From NCBI RefSeq assembly GCF_024807145.1, contig NZ_JANUCA010000007.1:62001-126000 (forward strand): DNA of 64,000 nt, written 5' to 3'. Positions 53,401 to 60,865 of the stretch are shown in pieces. Every line of letters begins with the position of its first letter. Position 1 is the stretch's first letter. A program made the position numbers and the translations under genes. The notes beneath the pieces are model-generated. The model was not told the origin of the DNA. It saw nothing but the letters and a program-made list of their open reading frames with translations, and did no database searches. This DNA is from Microbacterium sp. AK031 (GTDB lineage: Bacteria > Actinomycetota > Actinomycetes > Actinomycetales > Microbacteriaceae).

Positions 53401-54669
53401 TCAACTGCGGGCGAGCGTGTTGTCGGCGAGCCGGGGATGCGCGAGCACGGTGAGTTCGTCGACCCGGATGCCGATATCTGCAGCCATCTCGGCTGCGTCG
53501 ATGGCGCCGCACTGCACTCCACGGAGCACGAACCACGCGAGCGCTCGCGCAGTGGCCGGCTCGTCCATGACAGCACCCTCCTCCTGTGCGAGGTAGGCAC
53601 GCAGCCGCGATGCCGCGTCCGGGTAGCCATTCCGGTAGAAGGCATATGTGGCCAAGTACCGCGTCGCCAGTTGATGCGGGTGGAGGTCCCATCCCTGGTA
53701 GAAGCCGCGCTCGAGCGAGCGCCGCACGAGTCGCGCATGCAGCGTCCATGCTTCGGTCGCGCGTTCGCCCACCGGCAGGATGTTCGTCGAGCCGTCGGAG
53801 AGACGGATGCCGGTACCGGCGACCGTGAGCTGCATGATCTCCTTCGCGAGATCGGCGGCGGGATGCTCCATCGACTGATACCCGGCGGCGATGCCGAGCG
53901 AGGCGCTGTAGTCGTAGGTGCCATAGTGCAGCCCCGAGATGCGGCCGGGTGCGACCACCGGCAGCTGCGCCAGCGGCGAGCGCCCGTCGGCGCCGAGCAC
54001 GAGCTGCGGCGTCTCGACCTGCACCTCGAAGCGGATGCGACCGGCTTCCAGTCCGTGGGCGCGCTCGAGAGCGTCGACTGCGATGACCATCGCCTCGACC
54101 TGCGCGGTGGTCGTCACCTTCGGGAGCGTGAGCACCAGTCCGTCGGGCAGCGGGCCGGCATCGAGCAGCCCGCCGATGAACAGGTCGAGGGTACGAAGGC
54201 CGCGTGCGCGAGTCGGCTTCTCGAAGCATTTGAAGCGGATGCCGATGAAAGGGGGAGCCGACCCGGATGCCACGGCATCCGACACCTTCGATGCCGCAGT
54301 CACGACATCCGCGTCCTCCGTGTCGCCGCGATCTCCGTAGCCGTCCTCGAAATCCAGTCGCAGGTCTTCGATCGGCTCGGAGGCGAGCTTGTGGGCCACC
54401 CGCTCCGCCACGGGGCCGATGAGCGCGGCCTCGATGCCCACGTGCGTGGCGAGGCTCTCCATCCCTCCGGCTGCCTCGACGGCGGCGAGCGCCTGCGCAC
54501 CCCACCGTGAGGCCAGATCCGGCGTGAACTGATCGGCGGGAATGTAGACGGTGTGCACCGGCTGGCGTGACCCGCTGTCACCGGGATAGGCGGCCTCCAG
54601 AAGCGAATCGGTCGCGGTGAGGTGCCGATCGATCTTCGCCAGGTCGGCGTCACTGAGTCCGGGGCTCAT
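53401..54669 (-). CDS. DUF6986-like protein (HpcH/HpaI aldolase/citrate-lyase fold)
   Basis: A 422-aa soluble protein. Blocks such as 'LRLDFEDGYGDRGD' (near residue 103), 'LTLPKVTT', 'IRFEVQVETPQLVL' (Glu near 222) and 'GLHYGTYDYSASLGI' recall the metal-binding Glu/Asp and phosphate-type loops of the citrate-lyase beta/HpcH TIM-barrel family. It overlaps aceB by 4 bp and is followed by allE, so a role in ureidoglycolate or glyoxylate handling is likely. The reaction is unknown; it may act on a C-C or C-N bond of a glyoxylate derivative. Confidence 0.75.
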   Translation of the reverse strand: MSPGLSDADLAKIDRHLTATDSLLEAAYPGDSGSRQPVHTVYIPADQFTPDLASRWGAQALAAVEAAGGMESLATHVGIEAALIGPVAERVAHKLASEPIEDLRLDFEDGYGDRGDTEDADVVTAASKVSDAVASGSAPPFIGIRFKCFEKPTRARGLRTLDLFIGGLLDAGPLPDGLVLTLPKVTTTAQVEAMVIAVDALERAHGLEAGRIRFEVQVETPQLVLGADGRSPLAQLPVVAPGRISGLHYGTYDYSASLGIAAGYQSMEHPAADLAKEIMQLTVAGTGIRLSDGSTNILPVGERATEAWTLHARLVRRSLERGFYQGWDLHPHQLATRYLATYAFYRNGYPDAASRLRAYLAQEEGAVMDEPATARALAWFVLRGVQCGAIDAAEMAADIGIRVDELTVLAHPRLADNTLARS

Positions 54670-56285
54670 ACGTCCACCTTGGCGGAGGTGCTGTCGATGA
54701 GCAGCTCGTATGCCGGAAGCGTGAGGAAGTCGACGTACTCGTCGTCGAGGCAGATCTGCGAGATCAGGCGAGCTGCCGGCTGGTAGAACTCCTCGAAGTC
54801 CGCGTCGCTGACGCCGGCGGCGATCTTCGCGACCTCCTCGGCCAACAACCGCTGGACGAGGTCGGCTGTGACCTGCTCACCGGTGTCGGCGAGGGTGGTG
54901 GCGCCCCGAAGCTGCTGCCAGATCTGCGAGCGCGAGATCTCAGCGGTCGCGGCATCCTCCATGAGGTTGTTGATCGCGACGGCGCCGTTGCCGGAGAGCC
55001 AGACCGCGGTGTAGGTGACTGCCACGGCGAGGTTGGTGCGCAGGCCGACCTCGGTCGCGTTTCCGGATGCTGACGCCACATCGAGCAGCTCGTCAGCCGT
55101 GACCGACACTTCAGGTCGTTGACGATCCAGCTGGTTGGGGCGCTCGCCGAGCACCTCGTCGAAGACCTCGCGGCAGATCGGGACGAGGTCGGGATGCGCG
55201 ACCCACGAACCGTCGAAGCCGTCGCCGGCTTCACGGGCCTTGTCGGCGCGCACCTTGTCGAAGGCCGCCTTGGTGGCCTCCACGTCGTTGCGGTTGGGCA
55301 CGAACGCGGCCATGCCGCCCATCGCGACGGCGCCGCGCCGGTGACAGGTCTTGACCAGCAGCTCGGTGTACGCGCGCATGAACGGCGCAGTCATCGCGAC
55401 GTCTGCACGGTCGGGCAGGGCGAACGCCTCGCCCTGGTCGCGGAACACCTTGATCAGGCTGAACAGGTAGTCCCAGCGTCCGGCGTTGAGTCCCGAAGCG
55501 TGATCGCGCAGCTCATAGAGGATCTCGTCCATCTCGAACGCCGCGGGAATCGTCTCGATCAGCACCGTGGCGCGGATCGTCCCCTGGGGGATGCCGAGAG
55601 CAGCCTGAGCATGCACGAACACATCGTTCCACAGACGTGCTTCGCGGTGACTCTCGAGTTTCGGAAGGTAGTAGTACGGACCGTGCCCGTTGGCGATGAG
55701 CTGCCTGGCCGTGTGGAAGAAGTGCAGCCCGAAGTCGACGAGCGATGCGCTCGCGCGTTCACCGTCGATGAGCACATGGCTCTCGGAGAGGTGCCAGCCC
55801 CTGGGTCGGGTGACGACCGTAGGACGGTTCACGTCCGTGCGCAGGGCATAAGCCTTGCCAGCGGGCGATGTGTAGGCGAGCGTGCCGCGGGCTGCATCGC
55901 GGAGGTTCCTGATCCCCTCGACGACGTTCTCCCAGGTCGGGCTCGACGCGTCCTCCAGGTCGGCCAGCCAGACGCGGGCCTCGGAGTTCAGTGCGTTGAT
56001 CGCCATCTTCGCCGGCGAGGCGGGCCCGGTGATCTCGACTCGACGGTCCTCGAGCGCCGACGGGGCGGAGGCGACCTGCCAGTCCGCCTGACGGATGTGC
56101 GCGGTCTCGGCCAGGAAGTCGAGTCGGCCGGTGCGGGCGACCTGCTCACGGCGCAACTGGCGCGCGAGGAGCAGTTCGCGACGCCTGGTGTCGAACTCAC
56201 GGTGCAGGTCTTCCACGAAACGGAGCGCCTCGGCAGTGAGGATGTCATCCGCCGCATCGATGCGGGGCTGGATCTGAATGGTCAT
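54666..56285 (-). CDS. aceB: Malate synthase A
   Basis: A 539-aa enzyme condensing glyoxylate with acetyl-CoA to malate. Signature parts are 'RTDVNRPTVVTRPRGWHLSE' (near residue 162), 'KLESHREARLWNDVF', 'IRATVLIETIPAAFEMDEIL' and the late 'NAMEDAATAEISRSQIWQ'-like segment. No isocitrate lyase is nearby; the glyoxylate here comes from purines. The ATG at 56285 is 37 bp from an AllR-like operator. First gene of a three-gene operon. Confidence 0.95.
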   Translation of the reverse strand: MTIQIQPRIDAADDILTAEALRFVEDLHREFDTRRRELLLARQLRREQVARTGRLDFLAETAHIRQADWQVASAPSALEDRRVEITGPASPAKMAINALNSEARVWLADLEDASSPTWENVVEGIRNLRDAARGTLAYTSPAGKAYALRTDVNRPTVVTRPRGWHLSESHVLIDGERASASLVDFGLHFFHTARQLIANGHGPYYYLPKLESHREARLWNDVFVHAQAALGIPQGTIRATVLIETIPAAFEMDEILYELRDHASGLNAGRWDYLFSLIKVFRDQGEAFALPDRADVAMTAPFMRAYTELLVKTCHRRGAVAMGGMAAFVPNRNDVEATKAAFDKVRADKAREAGDGFDGSWVAHPDLVPICREVFDEVLGERPNQLDRQRPEVSVTADELLDVASASGNATEVGLRTNLAVAVTYTAVWLSGNGAVAINNLMEDAATAEISRSQIWQQLRGATTLADTGEQVTADLVQRLLAEEVAKIAAGVSDADFEEFYQPAARLISQICLDDEYVDFLTLPAYELLIDSTSAKVDV

Positions 56286-56301
56286 GCGACCCCTTCTGTC
56301 A

Positions 56302-56329
56302 TGTGGATAATAACCTCCACAATACGGAA
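56302..56329. promoter_or_regulatory. AllR-like operator at aceB
   Basis: CTCC-ACAATAC-GGAA (56315-56329) matches the TTCC-N7-GGAA pattern in 7 of 8 positions; its centre is 37 bp before the aceB start. It overlaps a second palindrome, TGTGGATAATAACCTCCACA (56302-56321). Confidence 0.55.
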
Positions 56330-56381
56330 GTTTCAAGACCCGACGTGATTCACGGATGAGATAGCCTGAGCGGGAAGTCCT

Positions 56382-56421
56382 TTCCACCATGTGGATAAGT
56401 CTGTTGGTCCACCCTGTGGAC
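56382..56421. promoter_or_regulatory. Paired AllR-like operators at the iclR gene
   Basis: Two perfect 13-bp palindromes, TCCACCATGTGGA (56383-56395) and TCCACCCTGTGGA (56408-56420), are 25 bp apart, so on nearly the same face of the helix. Each fits the wider (T)TCC-N7-GGA pattern. The second is centred 35 bp before the iclR start, which suggests autoregulation. Confidence 0.6.
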
Positions 56422-56448
56422 GAGTGAGTGAAGTCGAGAGGTCGAGCA

Positions 56449-57204
56449 ATGCCCGCATCAGCGTCAGACGGAGTGAAGTCCGTCACCCGAGTCTTCGACC
56501 TGCTCGAGCTCATCGCCGACGCAGGCGGCGATGTCACCCTCAGTGAGCTGTCGGCTTCCGCCGAGCTGCCGCTGCCGACCATCCATCGACTGCTGCGCAC
56601 GCTCGTCTCACTCGGCTACGCTCGCCAGCTCGCGAACAGGCGCTACGCGCTCGGCCCGCGCCTGGTGCGCCTCGGCGAGGCAGCGAACCGCAAGTTCGGC
56701 CGGATCGCGATGCCGCAGCTCAAGGACCTCGTGGAACGCCTCGGTGAGACGTCCAACCTCGCCACGATCGACGGCGACCGCGTGATCTACGTGTCGCAGG
56801 CGCCGTCCCCGCACGCGATGCGCATGTTCACCGAGGTGGGCCGCCGCTCGTACCTGCACTCCACCGGCGTCGGCAAGGCGATCCTCGCGCAGATGAGCGA
56901 TGACGCCGTCCGCGACATCATCTCCCGCACCGGGATGCCGCGTGACACCGAGCACTCGCTCGGAACGATCGACGCACTGCTGGCCGACCTCGCCCTGACG
57001 CGCGAGCGCGGCTATGCGATCGACGACGGCGAGCAGGAGATCGGTGTGCGCTGCTACGCGATGGCAGTGCCGGACATGCCAACTCTCACGGCGGTGTCCG
57101 TTTCCGGTCCGGTCGCCCGTGTCGACGAGGGATTCGCTGAGCGGGCGATCCCCGTACTGCGCGAGGTCGTAGCCGAGATCTCCGCGCTCTCCAGCGCGAC
57201 CTGA
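56449..57204 (+). CDS. IclR-family regulator, AllR-like
   Basis: A 251-aa regulator with an N-terminal winged helix-turn-helix (about residues 12-70, 'VTLSELSASAELPLPTIHRL') and a C-terminal IclR effector domain (about 85-245). It sits beside aceB and within the purine/glyoxylate genes. In E. coli the IclR-type AllR represses gcl, hyi, glxR, allB, glxK and allE and is released by glyoxylate, so the same role is inferred. The ATG at 56449 has a GAGAGG site; a GTG at 56428 is less likely. Confidence 0.85.
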   Translation: MPASASDGVKSVTRVFDLLELIADAGGDVTLSELSASAELPLPTIHRLLRTLVSLGYARQLANRRYALGPRLVRLGEAANRKFGRIAMPQLKDLVERLGETSNLATIDGDRVIYVSQAPSPHAMRMFTEVGRRSYLHSTGVGKAILAQMSDDAVRDIISRTGMPRDTEHSLGTIDALLADLALTRERGYAIDDGEQEIGVRCYAMAVPDMPTLTAVSVSGPVARVDEGFAERAIPVLREVVAEISALSSAT

Positions 57205-57244
57205 CGGATCGACCGCAGCTCCCCTTCCAGCGGCTGTGCTGCGC

Positions 57245-57840
57245 TCAGGCGGCGGCGACTGCGGTGGAGGCACGCACGATCAGCTGCGAGCCGAGCGTGA
57301 TATCGTCCACGACCGTTCCGACGATCGCCTGCAGCAACACGTCGACCGCGAGGGCGCCGCTGCGGGCGATCGGCATCCGTACCGTGGTGAGCCCCGGCGT
57401 GACCGCACCTGCGAGGTCGATGTCATCGATGCCGACGATGCTGATGTCGGCAGGACACTTCCGGCCGAGTTCCAGTAGACCCGATTCGAGACCGAGAGCG
57501 ACGAGGTCGTTGTAGGCGACGACGGCTGTGGCACCGCTCGCTGCGGCCGGCGGCGTACGCGATGTGAGTATGGCCGAGGGCAGCGAGATGCTCGATAGCC
57601 TGCGCCGGTCCGTGCTCCGAATCCATCAGCACACAGGGGGCGCCGTCGATCTGGCGATTCACGACGACGTACGGCGTGTCACCGACCAGCTCGAGCACCT
57701 CGGCGTCGGGCAGACACGGGGAGCACAGCAGCATGCCGTCGAGCCGACGGGCCTGCTCGATCTGCTCGCGCTCTCTGGTCTTCACACTGAGCGCGCTCGT
57801 CGCCTCGATCTGGATGCCCGAGGTCGCCGGCCGCGACCTG
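57245..57840 (-). pseudogene. Broken LacI-family regulator
   Basis: Two pieces of a LacI sensor domain in different frames. The first (57840 to about 57550) reads 'IQIEATSALSVKTREREQIE', 'ARRLDGMLLCSPCLPD' and 'LGHTHIAYAAG'. The second (about 57537-57245) reads 'ATAVVAYNDLVALGLESGLL', 'DISIVGIDDIDLAGAVTPGL' and ends 'STAVAAA'. About 55-60 residues normally found between them are missing and the frame changes, so there is an internal deletion. The N-terminal DNA-binding domain is also absent; upstream lies the start of the mannonate-dehydratase-like gene. Confidence 0.8.
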
Positions 57841-57945
57841 ACGGACCCCCGCGACGCGATCTGATCGAACAGCTCACCGCGAGCTGGGGTGCGGACGCCC
57901 AACGTCCGCACCCCACACCCCGACCCGTACTTCCAGGAGAACGAC

Positions 57946-59172
57946 ATGACCATCGAGATCGCCGACGTCATCATCACCAGCCCAGGGCGCAACTTCGTCA
58001 CGCTCAAGATCACGACCTCCGACGGCATCGTCGGCCTCGGTGACGCGACGCTCAACGGACGCGAACTCGCCGTCGCCTCGTATCTCTCCGACCACGTCGC
58101 CTCGATGCTCGTCGGCCGCGACGAGGACCGTATCGAGGACACCTGGCAGTACCTGTACCGCGGACCGTACTGGCGCCGCGGCCCGGTCACGATGGCCGCG
58201 ATCGCCGCCGTCGACATGGCGCTGTGGGACATCAAGGCGAAGAAGGCGGGGATGCCCCTGTACCAGCTGCTCGGCGGCGCGAGCCGCGAAGGCGTTCGTG
58301 TCTACGCACACGCCTCGGGCACCGTCTACGCCGCCCTCAAGAACGCCATCGCCGGATACGAGGAGCTCGGCTTCACCGCGGTGCGCGTGCAGACCGGCGT
58401 ACCAGGTCTCGGCCAGATCTACGGCGTCTCGGCCGCGGGACCCGGCGTGCGATATGACTACGAGCCTGCCAAGCGCTCTGGCGACCGCCCCGCCGAGGAG
58501 TCGTGGGACACCCGCAACTACCTCACTCACATGCCCGGGATCATCTCGCAGATCCGCGAGGACTTCGGCACGGACCTGCGCATCCTCCACGACGGACACC
58601 ACCGGATGTCGCCCATCGAGGCCGCGCGCTTAGCGAAGGACATCGAGCCGTACGACCTCTTCTGGCTCGAGGACTGCACTCCGGGTGAGGACCAGACCGC
58701 GCTGCGTCTGGTGCGCCAGCACTCGACGACGCCTCTCGCGATCGGCGAGGTGTTCAACTCGGTCTTCGACTACCAGACCCTGATCACCGAGCGTCTGATC
58801 GACTACGTGCGCTCGGCGGTCACCCACACCGGCGGCATCACCGACATGAAGAAGCTGCTCGACTTCGCCGCGATCTTCGGCATCAAGTCCGGTATCCACG
58901 GGCCGACCGACATCTCGCCGGTGGGCATGGCTGCGGCCCTGCACCTCGACCTCGCGATCCACAACTTCGGCATCCAGGAGTACATGCCGCACAACGAGCA
59001 GACGCTTGAGGTGTTCCAGACCTCGTTCACGTTCGACCGAGGCTTCCTGCACCCCGGCGACCAGCCCGGTCTCGGCGTCGACCTCGATGAGGATGCCGCG
59101 GCCGGCTACGACTACACGAAGGCGTACCTGCCGGTGAACCGTCTGCTCGACGGCACCGTGCACGACTGGTGA
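57946..59172 (+). CDS. Enolase-superfamily mannonate dehydratase (ManD/RspA type)
   Basis: A 408-aa enolase-superfamily protein of the D-mannonate dehydratase/RspA group. It has '[26 protein letters not shown]' near the start, '[25 protein letters not shown]', metal ligands in '[13 protein letters not shown]' and '[11 protein letters not shown]', and '[20 protein letters not shown]'. Family members dehydrate D-mannonate or D-gluconate; some are very slow and probably have other roles. The ATG at 57946 follows CCAGGAGA. The remains of its likely LacI regulator lie just upstream in the opposite direction. Confidence 0.9.
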   Translation: MTIEIADVIITSPGRNFVTLKITTSDGIVGLGDATLNGRELAVASYLSDHVASMLVGRDEDRIEDTWQYLYRGPYWRRGPVTMAAIAAVDMALWDIKAKKAGMPLYQLLGGASREGVRVYAHASGTVYAALKNAIAGYEELGFTAVRVQTGVPGLGQIYGVSAAGPGVRYDYEPAKRSGDRPAEESWDTRNYLTHMPGIISQIREDFGTDLRILHDGHHRMSPIEAARLAKDIEPYDLFWLEDCTPGEDQTALRLVRQHSTTPLAIGEVFNSVFDYQTLITERLIDYVRSAVTHTGGITDMKKLLDFAAIFGIKSGIHGPTDISPVGMAAALHLDLAIHNFGIQEYMPHNEQTLEVFQTSFTFDRGFLHPGDQPGLGVDLDEDAAAGYDYTKAYLPVNRLLDGTVHDW

Positions 59173-59267
59173 TCAGGAGCAGTCTCCTCACGGGGCATAG
59201 GCCACGCCGGCGTGTACTTGACCACGCTCGACGGTCGGCCTATCCTTTCCATGGAACAGAATAGTGT

Positions 59268-59282
59268 TTCCGAATACTGGAA
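59268..59282. promoter_or_regulatory. AllR-like operator upstream of xdhA
   Basis: TTCC-GAATACT-GGAA, an exact match to the TTCC-N7-GGAA pattern, 114-128 bp before the xdhA start. Further half sites (TTTCC and GGAAC at 59246-59256) lie next to it. The rest of 59173-59395 holds the xdhA promoter region, with no gene. Confidence 0.55.
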
Positions 59283-59395
59283 ACGGGACAATCTGTTTGG
59301 CCCCCACCCGGCATTGTCGGGCGCTTAGACTCGCATCATTGGATCCGGATCGGCGCCCGCACCTGCAGCATCGCCGGACCTGAGGAGATCTACCT

Positions 59396-60865
59396 ATGGA
59401 TGACATCGCGGTCAACGTCAACGGGAAGAGCCGCCCGCTCGCGGGTGCCCCTGCACACACCACTGCCTTGGACTGGTTACGCAGCACCGGACTCTCCGGC
59501 GCAAAAGAAGGCTGCGCCGAGGGAGAATGCGGGGCGTGCGCGGTCATGCTCGCGACGCCGACACCCGAAGGCGGCTCGGCGTGGACACCGGTGAACTCGT
59601 GCCTGGTGCCGGTCTATGCGCTGAACGGTCAGGAGATCGTCACTGCTGAAGGTCTCGGCAGCCCCGGTGCGCTGCATCCCGTGCAGGAGAAGCTCGCCGA
59701 GGCCGGCGGCTCGCAGTGCGGCTACTGCACCCCGGGGTTCGTCTGCAGCATGGCAGGCGAGTACTACCGGGACGGTCGCGAAGCGGTGGCAGAGGGTGCG
59801 GTCGACGACGGGTGCCCTGTGCACGACGCCGAACACGGCCCGAATGGGTTCGACCTTCATGCGCTGAGCGGAAATCTCTGCCGATGCACCGGCTACCGTC
59901 CGATCCGCGATGCCGCATACGCACTCGGCGCACCCGAGAGCGACGACCCCCTGCAGCAGCGCCTCGGCGCGCCCGCGCCCATCCCGGTCGCGACGGCGGC
60001 CACGGTCGACGACTCCCGCTTCATCCGCCGGGCATCCCTCGATGAGACCCTGCGTCTGCTCCGTGACGAACCGGATGCTCTCCTCGTCGCCGGATCCACG
60101 GACTGGGGCGTCGAGGTGAACATCCGCGGCTCACGCGCGCCTCTCGTCGTGGCGATCGAGCACCATGAAGAACTGCGCACGCTCGTCGTCGGCGACGATG
60201 AGATCGAGATCGGCGCCGCACTCGCCCTCTCAGAGATCGAGTCGCGCCTCGGCGGCGCGGTGCCGCTGCTCGCGCAGCTGTTCCCCCAGTTCGCCTCCCG
60301 CCTGATCCGCAACCGCGGAACCATCGGCGGCAACCTCGGCACCGGATCGCCGATCGGCGACACTCCCCCGGCTCTGCTGGCCCTGGGCGCCCGCGTGGTG
60401 CTGGCATCTGCAGACGGAGAGCGCGAAGTCGACCTGGCCGAGTACTTCACCGGGTACCGCCAGTCGGTCAGGCGTGCGGACGAACTGATCCGCGCCATCC
60501 GTATCCCTCTGCCGCTGGCGAAAGTGACCTCGTTCCAGAAGATCGCCAAGCGTCGCTTCGACGACATCTCGAGCGTCGCGGTCGCCTTCGCCCTCGATAT
60601 CGAAGGTGGCTCCGTCGTGGCGGCGAAGATCGGGCTCGGCGGCGTGGCTGCCACTCCGCTGCGCGCCCGGGCAACCGAGGAGGCTCTTGTCGGGCAGCCC
60701 TGGACCATCGCCACCGTCCGCGCAGCATCCGAAGTCCTCGGCAGCGAGGGAACGCCGATGTCCGATCATCGCGCGAGCTCGGAGTATCGCGCGCTCATGC
60801 TCAACACCGCGCTGCTGAAGCTCTACAGCACTACCGTCCTCGACAACAAGGAGGTGTCGGCATGA
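59396..60865 (+). CDS. xdhA: Xanthine dehydrogenase small subunit (2Fe-2S and FAD)
   Basis: A 489-aa subunit. The plant-type ferredoxin cluster is ligated by 'GCAEGECGACAVM' (near residue 40) and the second cluster by 'QCGYCTPGF' and 'NLCRCTGYRP'. FAD binds around 'NRGTIGGNLGTGSPIGD' (near 305). It passes electrons from the Mo site to NAD+. It overlaps xdhB by 4 bp. GAGGAG precedes the ATG. It starts the purine catabolic pathway by making urate. Confidence 0.96.
   Translation: MDDIAVNVNGKSRPLAGAPAHTTALDWLRSTGLSGAKEGCAEGECGACAVMLATPTPEGGSAWTPVNSCLVPVYALNGQEIVTAEGLGSPGALHPVQEKLAEAGGSQCGYCTPGFVCSMAGEYYRDGREAVAEGAVDDGCPVHDAEHGPNGFDLHALSGNLCRCTGYRPIRDAAYALGAPESDDPLQQRLGAPAPIPVATAATVDDSRFIRRASLDETLRLLRDEPDALLVAGSTDWGVEVNIRGSRAPLVVAIEHHEELRTLVVGDDEIEIGAALALSEIESRLGGAVPLLAQLFPQFASRLIRNRGTIGGNLGTGSPIGDTPPALLALGARVVLASADGEREVDLAEYFTGYRQSVRRADELIRAIRIPLPLAKVTSFQKIAKRRFDDISSVAVAFALDIEGGSVVAAKIGLGGVAATPLRARATEEALVGQPWTIATVRAASEVLGSEGTPMSDHRASSEYRALMLNTALLKLYSTTVLDNKEVSA

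Noticed and set aside
57841-58235. Start of the lacI remnant frame at 58235
   Set aside because: This part is antisense to the mannonate-dehydratase-like gene and shows no LacI homology.
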